Assembly (NCBI GenBank): GCA_022605425.2
Contig: JAKIMF020000001.1
Coordinates: 436,501 to 500,500, forward strand
Reading direction: 5' to 3'
Length of the DNA stretch: 64,000 nucleotides
Source: Hamiltosporidium tvaerminnensis
Lineage: Eukaryota; Microsporidia; Dubosqiidae
In this document: positions 1 through 11,425 of the stretch, in pieces
How the letters are laid out: the number at the start of each line of letters is the position of its first letter
Position numbering within the stretch: the stretch's first letter is position 1
Translations under genes and position numbers: made by a program
The notes under the pieces: generated by a model
The model's database searches: none
The model's input: the letters and a program-made list of their open reading frames with translations, nothing else
What the model was told of the DNA's origin: nothing

Positions 1-89
1 ATTAAATTAAAATACATTTAAAGAAGAAGGTGTTGTAGAATAAACTGTTTTACTTATCTAATAGTATATATCTAAGTTAAATTTTTTAT

Positions 90-235
90 ATTTAATAAAA
101 TTCTGGGTTAAAATATTCTTACCATTTTTATATATTTTCTTCCACCTCTTTTAACTTTAAAAATCGTTTATAAGATTCAAGGTTAAAAATTTTTTACCTT
201 TTTATATATTTTCTTCCACCTCTTTTAAATTTAAA
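90..235 (-). repeat. Two ~73-bp repeats derived from a retrotransposon 3' end
   Basis: Two tandem units each contain the complement of the retrotransposon's last codons and 3' tail, recognisable by TTCTTCCACCTCTTTTAA on the plus strand. The same unit occurs in tandem at the 3' end of the right arms, for example 8491-8640. I infer remnants of a retrotransposon 3' terminus on the minus strand, multiplied during target-primed reverse transcription or by later slippage. Confidence 0.7.
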
Positions 236-630
236 AAAAATCCAAAAGTATTTGGTTTTAGCTTCGTATAAATATTTAAAATAACACATTTTTTAAAAAA
301 ATAATAGAATTACAAAAAAAGATTCGAATGAATATTTAAAGAAAATATAAAAGTAAAACCTTTGCCTATTCAAATCAAATAAATACAAGAAATAAAAATG
401 AAATAATTAAACCTTGGACTAAATTCTAAATTCAATTAAATAATAATCTCCAAATTTTAAGAAACAGCAATAAAAAAACACTAAATTTAAAATTTAGAAT
501 TTAGAATTCATGAAACGAAAAAATCTATTATAGATATAAACAACCCAAATTAAGAAATAATTAAAATATTTCTAATTCATTTCTCTTATTGAAATCTAAA
601 ATTTTTTTTAAAAAACCAATTAATTCTATT

Positions 631-876
631 CATAGACTGATTATTATTCTTAAATTTCCTAAACTTTTATTTGCTTAGAATTTGAATTTTTTATATTTTT
701 TAATCAATTATTTCATAGACTAATCGTTATTCTTAAGTTTCTTAAACTTTTATTTTCTTATTATTTGAGTTGTTTACATTTTTTAATCAATTATTTCATA
801 GACTAATCGTTGTTCTTAAGTTTCCTAAACTTTTAAATTCTTATAATTTGAGTTGTTTATATTTTTTCCTTCTACC
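631..876. repeat. 83-bp tandem repeat, three units
   Basis: Units start at 631, 714 and 797, each opening with CATAGACT, so the period is exactly 83 bp. The last unit ends directly against the truncated retrotransposon at 877. The same block has three units at 13443-13688 and, inverted, at 23098-23343, but two at 39062-39230. Confidence 0.9.
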
Positions 877-2584
877 TTGAGTGCTATGACAGACGAGGCA
901 AAGTAATTTTTAGAGGTGATTGGCTTAGAGATTAACAAAGAGAAGTCAGCCACAAATGATAAGTATAGTGAAGATACTGCTACCTTCTAGAAAGTGTTAG
1001 TGTTTTTAAATATTTAGGAATTATAGAAGATAGCAGAAGAATTCCAACACGTAGCTCATTTGAAGAATTACAAAGCGAACTTTTATCAAGAATTGAAAGA
1101 CTTTCTCACACAAGATTAAATGCAAAAAATTTATTTTCTGCAATCAATCAACATGCGATATCGTTAATCAACTATCACATAGGAGTACTTCGACTTGAAC
1201 CGGCTGACTTCTCTAAGATAGATGATGCAGTTCGTTCGGTGTTGGTAAACAATAAGATACATCGTCTTGTAAAGAGCGTTTGTATCTTACTAGAACAGAA
1301 CTTGGAAGAGGCCTACATAGTGTTGAGTTGCGAAGCGAACATATGCTTCTGCAACTCTTGGATGTTCTTGAAAAAAGTAAAGAAAATTCAACTAGACGAG
1401 CAGAAATCCTTAAAGTGGAGAATAATAATAAAACCAATCTCTCACTCATAAAAGGCTTCTAAAAAGTAAAGTACAGGTTCGTAGAAGAAGTCACTAAGAA
1501 AAGTTTAGAAGAAGCTTAACTTGCAAAACTATACAACGAAATAGAAAAACGAAAACTTCATTCAAAGTTATATAATGCAAGGAAAAATGAGCTTGTAAGT
1601 GTTAGTGACTCTGCAAGATGGTTAAAGAGAGGGAATATTAGGCCACGAAACGAAGCTGTGTTTTCCTATATCCAGGACAGAAATTTATTATGGGGATCAG
1701 ATGGTATGTGTCAACACTGTAATTAATTTGGTAAGACTGTAGATCATCTAGCAACTCGATGTGAAAAAATGCTAGGTCATGACTACACCAGACGGCATAA
1801 TGAAGTGGTTTGATGCAGACACTTATTTCTTCTAAATAGATATAAGTTTAAGTCCTCAAAACGAATTTGGAGTCACTCAGTTTAAGAAATTCTTGATAAT
1901 GAGTATGCAGAGATAAGAGTGGACACCAGAATTTAAATTGATGTTAAAATTTAGAGTAACAGACCCGACATATTTATTTTAGATAAGAAGAAGAATAAGA
2001 TAACACTCATTGAAGTAGGAATCACTTCCCAAGATTGACTTAAAATAGTTGAAACTGAAAAACTTAGGAAGTATGACTTTCTAGCCAATAAGCTGGGTCT
2101 TATTTACAAATGTAGTTAAGAGATAATCCCTTATGTGATGACCTGGGACGGTATTGTAACAAAATACCATAAATCTCATCTTAAAAGACTAGAAATACAC
2201 ATGAATGTAGAGGCATACATTCAGTCTATAGAGCTTAAGAAGACAGTCAAAACAATTTCCTTTAATCGACGAAGAGGACTTGAGTCAGGACTAAATGCCG
2301 AAGAGAGCTGGGAGAGAGCGTCAATATGTGTTATTATGAGAGCAAAGATGCATGAGGAATTAAAACCTTATTTAAAAGAAGAGAAGAGAGAGGAAGATGG
2401 TGCAAAAAAATTTAAACCAAAAAATAAAGCACCCTTTATTCCACAAGGAAGAACCACTTTAGAGGAACCGACCAATAACATAAATAAAGAGTCGGATATC
2501 GAAGAAGAGACAAAATGGTTGAAGAAGTGGAAGAAAACATATAAAAATCGTAAAAATATTTTAACCCAGAATTTTATTAAATAA
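877..2584 (+). pseudogene. 5'-truncated non-LTR retrotransposon fragment, left arm of unit A
   Basis: The fragment starts inside the reverse transcriptase domain just after the FIDD region of the longer copy at 54.9-58.7 kb and runs to the 3' end. Reading frames interrupted by stops encode the thumb region, a CCHC-type knuckle near 1700-1770, a restriction-like endonuclease motif (RPD... near 1960) and the C-terminal tail, whose last 149 codons (2135-2584) are open. It cannot make an active protein. The 5' truncation is typical of target-primed reverse transcription. It is inverted relative to 8491-10142, and the two form the inverted repeats around X core A. From about 2004 to 2565 it matches its partner arm better than the corresponding arm of unit B. 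Confidence 0.85.
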
Positions 2585-5061
2585 AACTCATATGATATCT
2601 TTCTAAAAATATAAAAAAGAATATTTTGATATTAATGTATGATATATTGAATAATCACAATAGAAAACCTCCAAAATATAAGTTAAAGAAATTAATATAT
2701 CAGAATTTTGTATAATACGTGATGTGTTGGAGTTAAATCTAATATACGCTATTTTGAGTATATTAGAGACAAAGAACGAATTAAAAAATCTCAAAAGGGT
2801 ATATTTTCACAAAGAAAACTATTTTTTTGGTTTGAAGACGATTTTAAATAATTTAGTTGTCGATTTAAGCAAAATTTGGATGTTACCAGACAAAATGAGT
2901 TCTTAAACATCATAAAAGTTTTTGTTTTATCAGAATATCTAGGTTTAATGATTAATAAGGTATTTCTAATTTGACAAATAGTGTGTGCTGTCTGCTAATT
3001 ATAAATTTATATTAAGGCTATTTCAAAATATTATTATATTTTTGAAAATTAAAAATTTTGTTTCCTCTAAAAGCATACTAATCTTCTAGTAGCCGGCATA
3101 ACACAAATTAATTGGAAAGATTTCGGGTTTGAATACCGATTTTTACACTGTTACCTTTAAATTACAAATATTTACGCCAAAAAAACAATCTATTTGTCAC
3201 AAGAGACATTAGTAAATACCTATATCACATGGCAAACCAATACTATATTTGTATACTGTTTTCATTCCTGAGAAAAATTAATCAATAAAGAAAAACTAAA
3301 ATAAACTTAGAACTTTAAAAAGAAAATTACAAATTTTTATAGCATTAAAAGTGCCTCTTAAAATGATGAATATTTTTCGGTCTCACGGAAACTGAAATAA
3401 ATAATTATCATCAACATATTTTATTCATCCCAAAGCTAAATAAAACAGAAAAGAAATGATTATCGAGGTATCGAAACAATATTAGAGTTTGTTGGTGGTT
3501 ACAAACATTTTGAATAAATTGAATGTCTCAAAGTAAAACCGAGAGAAATTAATCTAAAGCTATTAAAAGGACACTTAAAGTAAAGATTTAAACGTTTAAT
3601 GATACATAGTTGAATGTATCAAATTTATTTTACCAATCAAATTTTAGGTAAATATTATTCATTTTTCTTATAGAGTATTTGTAGCCAAACATTTAATTGA
3701 TCTAGATATATGATAAATTATTTTGTGTTCTAGTTATGAACACTATACAAATAGGACTCGAGGTTCCGATAAATCGTTTCTGTCAAAATAAAACCTTAAG
3801 AAATCTTTCAGAATGTTTAATTTGAATATATATGTGATTTTGCAATTCCGTGGTTCTCTGTAAAAAAAATAAATAAATTCTAAGAAATGAAACGATTTGG
3901 AGCAATCTTGCAACAATAATAAACTATTTCTGTGTAAAATTAAAAATAGAAAGAGAGATAAAGAGATGAAACTAAAAAATTCTAAAAAAAAATATCTAGC
4001 GGAGTAGAAAATCGAAAATAAATCAAGCTTTATATCCTAGAAGTAAATGATAATAGGTGTTAATAACACTTACAAAAAGCTGATTAAGAAACCTTGATGT
4101 TAAATATACTAGAATTTTGTTATTATTTAAATAGAATGCCTTTTTGAGAACGAAAAAACTTAAAAACGGCAGAAATTTCGCGTCGCGATCTTAACTACGT
4201 AAAGAAGATCCAAATTAAGAAATAAAATTTGTTTTTCTGCGCATCTAATGCTTATAAATACAAATGATCAAAGAATTTAAACGTCATATGAGCTATTCAG
4301 TTCAAAAGTTCGCCAAAAAAAGCGAAACTAAAAATAAATTTAGATAAAAGATATCAAATATCAAGTTAAAATTTACTTATGGTTCTGTATTGAATAGAAA
4401 TTATAGAGAAAGATCTATTTCAGAAATATTTTTTTTGCTTCAAACTGGACATGCGATAGAATAAATTTAACTTTATTTTTGTTATAAGTAAAGTATTTCT
4501 TGTATATTAGAACAGAGTTTGACACCATTACAGAGTATTTGTTCATTATTTGTTTCTAGACATCATAATATGTATACAATATTAAGTTTTGCATCCGAAT
4601 CAAAAATAGGACACGTGAACAGCCAATATTAGTTTAAGAGATAGTCAATTTTTGCTTTGATAGAAGAATAAAAGAAGTATAAAGATAGAATTCAGATAGA
4701 TTACAAAAGTTCGTACTTATTCTTTGTAATCGAGAGGAAACATAGATCAAAGCCATATCTTATTATACTGACGTACCTGAGAAGATATATATGTTTCGTT
4801 AAGTAAAAAAAGATTCAAAAACCATTTGAACTCTTTTTGTGTGCAAAATTCGAAAATAAAGCGTCGAATGTAATAACGAAGAAAATGTTGGAACATAATA
4901 ATTCTAGGAATAAATAAATCGGAATGGAATCGGTAATCATCATAAAAAACTTATGAATAAAATATAATTTAATTTTTATATTTTTGATTTCTACAAATCT
5001 AATTTAATATTTATTTTTCCAAAAAGGTAAAATAAATTTTTAAACCACAATACAATCAGTT

Positions 5062-5097
5062 TTTTTACAATATTTTTCTTTTATAATATTGTAAAAA
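5062..5097. other. Perfect 13-bp hairpin in X core A
   Basis: TTTTTACAATATT at 5062-5074 pairs perfectly with AATATTGTAAAAA at 5085-5097 across a 10-base loop. All three X cores retain it without change in the stem. It could be the end of a MITE or a chance A+T palindrome. Confidence 0.6.
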
Positions 5098-7189
5098 GGA
5101 AATGGCTAGTTATAGACCCAAGATGCATGTAAAAGCATTTGGAACTAAAACTACGCATTTTTTTCCTACTATTTTGTTAGTACTGAAGACCGTCAATTAT
5201 TATCAAATAAATTATTTACATTTGTCATAGTACTAAAATCATTATTCGTAGGTTTTCCAAAAGTAAGTTGTGTGAAAATATTCAATTTATATGTAATAAT
5301 TTGAAAATTCGATTTTATTTGTATATTGACTTAGTTAAGAGCTATGGTTTTTTTTATACCAAATCATTCTTTATTTAAAACAACATATTTGAAAGATTTT
5401 CTTAATTATAGTAACTTAAAATTGCAATGAATATGTGTGTGTTTGAGTTGTTTTAAACAAAATATAAATATAGCTTTAATAAAAGCTATTTAAAAAATTC
5501 TTTCAAGGATTTGGAAATAATTATACGGAGTTAAAATTAACAGTTCAACCCATTTTTTTGAAATTAAAAAATAGATCAGATAAATTCATTTTTTTTTATA
5601 TTATAAGATAAACCAAAATACCTGTCTTTTATTTATTATTAAATAAATAACATTACTCTTGGGCGCATATATCTGTTACCGTACTTTTATTTTGAATTTA
5701 TCATATAAGGAATATTTTGTCCATCATTTACAAAAATTAGATTAAGACAATAAAATATATGATAAAAAATACAAAAAAATAAACGCAATTTAAAAACAAC
5801 GGGAATAATATTATTTGATTAAATAGATTCTTTGTTCTGTCTTCAGATATAAATTTTGTATTCCTAGAGCTCTTCAATAAAGAATTTAAAAGTGTCGAAT
5901 TAATTCTCTTTTAAATAATCCAGCTTCTTCTATATAAGCAATTTATTTTGTTTCTTTGTGCCTATAGTTTACAATTAAGAATTGTAGAATATATACATCT
6001 TTTTCTGGATTAAACTATATACAATTTTACGAAGCTCCGCATTTTCAATATTCTCAAAACCTAAGCCTTTTGGTTCTTCATATAAATTCTTGTAGACCAA
6101 AAAGAGTGATATACGGCTCTATACTATTATCTCTTGAATAATGTATATTCTGTATTAATTTTGAATTAAATTATATAACTGATTCTTTTTCTAGTATTTT
6201 AAATATTTCTTCATTAATATTATTGAAATTGACTACAATGAAATATCCATATACCTCGAAAAATCAATGCCTGCATAGGTAACATAATTACTAGTCGTCT
6301 TCATAATGTTTATATTAAAATATACATTATTTTAAATTTCTCATCTTTTTCTTTTCGACAAGATAATTCTTTTGCGATTGTTCTTACGACTATTTACTAA
6401 TTAAGGCAACCTGTCCAGGATTTCCAGGATGTTTCAGACTTTTATTTACAACTTGATATAATGCAAACATAGAAATTCTGTAATATAAGAAAATAAAATT
6501 CGTGATATTTATCGCTTTTTAAAATCTAGGAGCATTTTTATGGTTGAATAATTGCTTTAGAGGGGATATAATGTTTTCACTGTTTCAATTTTCAATACAA
6601 ATAAAAAAAGAAACTTTAAAACAAATAGAAAAATTTAGAAACTATTGATATCTGTCATTTTCATTTCCATATTTCTTTGATCAAATCAATCCAATTGTAC
6701 TATAGTTTAGGAATATCTTAAAATATGTGCATTATTCACAAAACGACTTAATAATTCATATTTTTTGCAAGTGAAAAAATTTAAAATGTATTTTTTCTTT
6801 TTCTTTTAAATTCGATAATGCGAGTTTAAAGGTGTTCATACATGCCTTCATTCCTTTTTGATTGCGTGGGAAGTGTATCAAAAAGTGCATGTTTCTTTAT
6901 AAAATTTTAATCCGGTAACAGCCTCTGTAATATTTTTTTCTTTATTTTTAAGAAATTTTTACTTTTGTTAATTTTAAGTTTTTAATTTAGTTAAAATTTA
7001 CATTTTTACTGAAATGATAACAAAGATGTGCATTATTTCATTCTGATAATTATATTTATAACTTTCAATAATACATTATCGCCTCAATCCTTCTCACAAA
7101 ACCATATAAATAAGAAAAATAATGAAGTTAAACGCAAAGTTCTGTAGAAAATAAAAAAAACTTATGAATTTTGTATATAAAAAATATTT

Positions 7190-7480
7190 TTTCTTTAAAA
7201 AAAAGATGTATAAGTGGAGAAAGAATAATCTCATTAAAAACTATCGCTTGGAAATGTGTGTATAAAATTTGTGTGAAAATCATTGCTTCCATTGAGGTGG
7301 GATATAAAACACCCCTGATCTATAGGCCAATTCCCTGTAATCCCGAGTTACAATAGACAAAAAAAACAAATGGAAAACTTTCATTTGTTCATATTCGACG
7401 CCAAGAGGTAAAAACAGAATGGAATAATTGAGTAAGTAAGTCTAAAAATTTTCAAAATTGCTTCTTTTCGAACAAACAAC
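7190..7480 (+). repeat. Relic of a dispersed repeat also found near 43 kb
   Basis: The stretch from the TATAAGTGGAGAAAGAATAA region through the TTCATTTGTTCATATTCGAC region aligns with 43015-43280, where the same blocks appear with many substitutions and small indels. The match is direct and in the same orientation. It suggests an old element shared between the array and single-copy DNA. The matching blocks in units B and C lie near 20020-20310 and 32830-33110. Confidence 0.6.
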
Positions 7481-7909
7481 ACTCGAATTTCTACGTAGAA
7501 TAAAAATTTTTCCTTCTTATTTCTTATAAATTTATAAATAATACAATTAATAAAACCGATAATGAAGTTTTGGATGCCAATATTTATACTTAACAAGTAT
7601 CTAAACATTCAAATCCAAAAAAAGATTAAATATCACACAGTTCAAGAACTTTCTGAAAATAATGATCAGAAATAAAACTAGAACTGAGGTATAAAGCTTA
7701 TTACAATATTATCAAAATAGACAAGATATATTCATGATGTAAAAGAAATTAAATATGATTACACTTATCTAGGGTGTAAACACGAACAAGATTCGCTTCA
7801 AAGAATGTAGACCAACAAACTTTAGACATACAAATTACTTCTGTGTGTTTTATTCTGTTTATAAAATTATTAGAAAAAAATTTGTTATTTCTTAGTTTCG
7901 GATTATACA

Positions 7910-8130
7910 TGACAAAATACCATAAGATATATCATGAAAATTCTAAATACTCATAGAATTAGAAACACGCATGTAATCAACAATACACAAAAAGGCAGTC
8001 GAAACAATTTCTTTTCAATAACCAAGAGAATTCGAGTCAGGACCAAATGGCAAAGAGATTTGAAAGAAAGTACCATAAGTATTTTACAAGGAAGAGAGAT
8101 CCCAAGGAAACAATACGCTTTTTAAGCTTA
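7910..8130 (+). pseudogene. Older relic of the retrotransposon C-terminus inside X core A
   Basis: ATGACAAAATACCATAAGAT and, further on, GTCGAAACAATTTC, GAGTCAGGACCAAATG and similar blocks follow the same order as the C-terminal coding region of the arms (compare 27778-27940). Divergence is much greater than between arms, so this insertion is older than the array. No usable frame remains. Confidence 0.65.
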
Positions 8131-8490
8131 GCTCCATTGGGTATTGTGACTTTAAACAATAAAAAACAAAAAAAAATCCACTCCTTATTTTGAATTAAGA
8201 TGCCAATATCAGAGATTCGAACAAAATAAAACTTACCTAATTATTCCTTTTAATCTGTTATTACTCGGTATTATAGAGAATTGAACTATAGATCCGGTGT
8301 AGTTTATATCCTACCAAAATGGCAACAATAAATTTCACAACAACTTCAAATAATCATTACCAAGCAGATGGTTTTTAATGTGCTTATCTTACCTCTTTTT
8401 ATAAACAAAAAACAAGAATAAAATTTAGAAGAAGAAAATTAAATATTTAAAATGATGGAAGGTTATTCAAAAAATAAAAAAAAATTTAAG

Positions 8491-10142
8491 TTTAAAAATC
8501 GTATATAAAATTATGAGTTAAAATATTTTTACCATTTTTTATATTTTCTTCACCTCTTTTAACTTTAAAAATCGTTTATAATATTGTGAGTTAAAATATT
8601 TTTACGATTTTTATATGTTTTCTTCATCTTCTTCACGCATTTTGTCTCTTCTTCGATATCCGACTCTTTATTTATGTTATTGGTCGGTTCCTCTAAAGTG
8701 GTTCTTCCTTGTGGAATAAAGGGTGCTTTATTTTTTGGTTTAAATTTTTTTGCACCATCTTCCTCTCTCTTCTCTTCTTTTAAATAAGGTTTTAATTCCT
8801 CATGCATCTTTGCTCTCATAATAACACATATTGACGCTCTCTCCCAGCTCTCTTCGGCATTTAGTCCTGACTCAAGTCCTCTTCGTCGATTAAAGGAAAT
8901 TGTTTTGACTGTCTTCTTAAGCTCTATAGACTGAATGTATGCCTCTACATTCATGTGTATTTCTAGTCTTTTAAGATGAGATTTATGGTATTTTGTTACA
9001 ATACCGTCCCAGGTCATCACATAAGGGATTATCTCTTAACTACATTTGTAAATAAGACCCAGCTTATTGGCTAGAAAGTCATACTTCCTAAGTTTTTCAG
9101 TTTCAACTATTTTAAGTCAATCTTGGGAAGTGATTCCTACTTCAATGAGTGTTATCTTATTCTTCTTCTTATCTAAAATAAATATGTCGGGTCTGTTATT
9201 CTGAATTTTAACATCAGTTTAAATTCTGGTGTCCACTCTTATCTCTGCATACTCATTATCAAGAATTTCTTGAACTGAGTGACTCCTTATTCGTTTTGAA
9301 GACTTAAACTTATATCTATTTAGAAGAAGTAGGTGTAGGCATCTAACCAATTCATTATGCCGTTCTGTGTAGTCATGACCTAGCATTTTTTCACATCGAG
9401 CTGCTAGATGATCTACAGTCTTACCAGACTTCCCACAATGTTGACACACACCATCTGCTCCCCAGAATACATTTCTATCCTGGATATAGCAGAACACAGC
9501 TTCATTTCGTGGCCTAATATTTCCTCTCTTTAGCTATCTTGGAGAGTCACTAACACTCACAAGCTCATTTTTTCTTGCATTATATAACTTTGAATGAAGT
9601 TTTCGTTTTTCTATTTCGTTATATAGTTTTGCAAGTTAAGCTTCTTCTAAACTTTTCTTAGTGACTTCTTCTACGAACCTGTACTTTACTTTTAAGAAGC
9701 CTTTTATGAGTGAGAGATTGGTTTTATTATTATTCTCCACTTTAAGGATTTCTGCTCGTCTAGTTGAATTTTCTTTACTTTTTTCAAGAACATCCAAGAG
9801 TTGCAGAAGCATATGTTTCTTCGCAACCCAAAACTATTTAGGCCTCTTCAATGTTATGTTCTAGGAAGATACAAACGCTCTTTACAGCTTCGCTAAAGAT
9901 GTATCTTCTTCTTCACCAACACCGAACGAACTGCATCATCTATCTTAGAGAAGTCAGCCGGTTCAAGTCGAAGTACTCCTATGTGATAGTTGATTAACGA
10001 TATCGCATGTTGATTGATTGATTGCAGAAAATAAATTTTTTGCATTTAATCTTGTGTGAGAAAGTCTTTCAATTCTTGATAAAAGTTCGCTTTGTAATTC
10101 TTCAAATGAGCTACGTGTTGGGATTCCTCTGCTATCTTCTAT
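8491..10142 (-). pseudogene. 5'-truncated retrotransposon fragment, right arm of unit A
   Basis: This is the inverted partner of 877-2584. On the minus strand it runs from the region after the reverse transcriptase core, through a CCHC knuckle in a 92-codon open stretch (9219-9497: C-x2-C, then H and C) and the endonuclease motif, to a 151-codon C-terminal ORF (8565-9020). It ends in about two 73-bp 3'-terminal repeats (8491-8640). Stops and frame changes separate the pieces. Its outer end at 10142 lies about 180 bp of element sequence short of the long arm type, which starts at the TTGAGTGC block. Confidence 0.85.
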
Positions 10143-10219
10143 TTTAAATAATTTTAAAAATATATTCAAATATAGTTAAAAAATAAAATTAAAACAATAA
10201 AAATCGAAAATAAAAGGAT

Positions 10220-11425
10220 TTATTGATTATTAGCTGCCGAAAGTGCTTCTTCATACAAAAAACAAGGGATTTCTGATAAATTTGACTCAAAAATTCTTTT
10301 TACAATCTTAATTTGCAAATTTATGGATTGCAAATCATAACATTCAATATTTGGAAAAATAGTGGGAGTAAAAATTTTGTATAGATTATCTGACCCCATT
10401 TTATTATATTTTGAATACTGATCAACTTTTCGAAAGATTTTCTGTAAATAGATAAGCATCTTTCTATTTTCATTTGTAATCGAAAATATAATTAAAGGCA
10501 CAATATATTCTATTATTGAAGGATCCGTCTGGTTTTTTATTATTTTCATCACCCTTTCTGCAATCTGAACTGAAATTATCCCATTCATTATCTCCCGAAT
10601 ATATGCTTTGAAAATTGAAGCGTTGTCATGAACTGATAACTCAGTATAATCATATCTCTTTCCTGCAGCTAAAACACCCGGCATAAATTTATAATAGGCA
10701 TATTTACCAGAAATTCTAAACAATCCCTCTTTTTTGATCCCTTCATCTAAAATATGGTCACCAACGGTATAAACAAATGTATTTGCTTTTTTTATATGAT
10801 AAGAATCTTTCTTAAACGAAGATCTGAATATATCTGAAATTCTTTCTAAAATATTATCTTTAAAACTGGATCTATATTTACGAAGCTTCTTAAAGCAAAA
10901 ACAAGCCAATTTTATTTTTTCTATATCACTAAGTGAATCATATTTTAAAGTATCTTTAGCTTTTGTTTCTCTTTTTTCTAATTTCTTGCATGGAATTTCT
11001 TTTTTTTGATCTCGAGATGGTTCATTTACCAGCTTTGATTTAAAATAAATTTCATTTATTTTGTATATCATTATAGGAAATTTATATTCCATATGATATT
11101 TTAACATCGGGAATCTCTTATCTTTATGATTCCAAATGTTTATTTCATGTATTTTTACTGCTACATTTTCAAGAAAGTATAAATTTGCTTTTTTTGAATC
11201 TTCTTTAGATTTTATACTCTCTTCTTCTTTCTCCTTCAATTTCGAATTTTTAATGATCCTAAATATACTTTTATGTATATTTCCCATATCATTAATATCT
11301 TGCTTGCATTCATTGATTTTATTTAAGATTCTAATCAGTTCACTCGATTCCAGTCCCTGATTTTTTGTTACTTCTGAAATATTAATTTTTTTAATATTTC
11401 CGCTGTTCTTTATTTTGCCAATCAT
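10220..11425 (-). CDS. RhoGAP-domain protein, copy 1
   Basis: Predicted 401-residue Rho-family GTPase-activating protein. The RhoGAP domain covers about residues 212-385. It has EGLFRISG with the expected arginine finger at R237, KAYIREI (K273, R277) and NKMGSDNLYKIFTPTIFP (N341, K342, M343, N347, P354), the conserved blocks of the fold, so the GAP is probably active on a Rho or Rac-like GTPase. Residues 1-200 are lysine- and glutamate-rich with no domain I recognise and no signal peptide or membrane segment. The start follows AATAAACAA and lacks the CCC seen before other genes here. It differs from copy 2 at six residues (R32, L63, S77, Y83, R152, K373), five of them outside the domain core. 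A retrotransposon arm lies about 80 bp downstream of its stop. Confidence 0.88.
   Translation of the reverse strand: MIGKIKNSGNIKKINISEVTKNQGLESSELIRILNKINECKQDINDMGNIHKSIFRIIKNSKLKEKEEESIKSKEDSKKANLYFLENVAVKIHEINIWNHKDKRFPMLKYHMEYKFPIMIYKINEIYFKSKLVNEPSRDQKKEIPCKKLEKRETKAKDTLKYDSLSDIEKIKLACFCFKKLRKYRSSFKDNILERISDIFRSSFKKDSYHIKKANTFVYTVGDHILDEGIKKEGLFRISGKYAYYKFMPGVLAAGKRYDYTELSVHDNASIFKAYIREIMNGIISVQIAERVMKIIKNQTDPSIIEYIVPLIIFSITNENRKMLIYLQKIFRKVDQYSKYNKMGSDNLYKIFTPTIFPNIECYDLQSINLQIKIVKRIFESNLSEIPCFLYEEALSAANNQ

Larger units (their letters stand above)
1..876. repeat. Partial Z module (end distal to RhoGAP) at the window edge
   Basis: This stretch matches 12813-13688 almost base for base and is also found inverted at 23098-23960 and, with one deletion, at 38432-39230. 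It is the end of module Z that lies far from the RhoGAP gene. Since the window opens inside the module, the array continues to the left. It holds the 73-bp and 83-bp repeats listed separately and otherwise A+T-rich sequence with no credible ORF. Confidence 0.9.
2585..8490. repeat. X core, unit A (gene-free repeat module)
   Basis: This 5.9 kb module is repeated in the same orientation at 15381-21305 and 28191-34113 with few differences. It has no convincing gene: the longest ORFs are about 60-75 codons, resemble no family I know, and are shared only because the copies are recent. A perfect 13-bp hairpin lies at 5062-5097. The right end carries transposon relics (7190-7480 and 7910-8130). The rest is A+T-rich sequence in which I see nothing functional. 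Confidence 0.85.

Noticed and set aside
1213-1462. Short ORFs on both strands over the left arm (70-78 codons), repeated at 14025-14274
   Set aside because: They are other-frame shadows of the retrotransposon thumb region.
2603-2906. Opposed 60- and 63-codon ORFs kept in all three X cores
   Set aside because: Kept only because the copies are recent; hydrophobic or lysine-rich composition typical of A+T-rich DNA and no known family.
3090-3155. tRNA-like T-loop (TCGGGTTTGAATACCGA) in the X cores
   Set aside because: No matching acceptor or D stem and the T-loop consensus is broken; copies at about 15902 and 28710 are equally defective.
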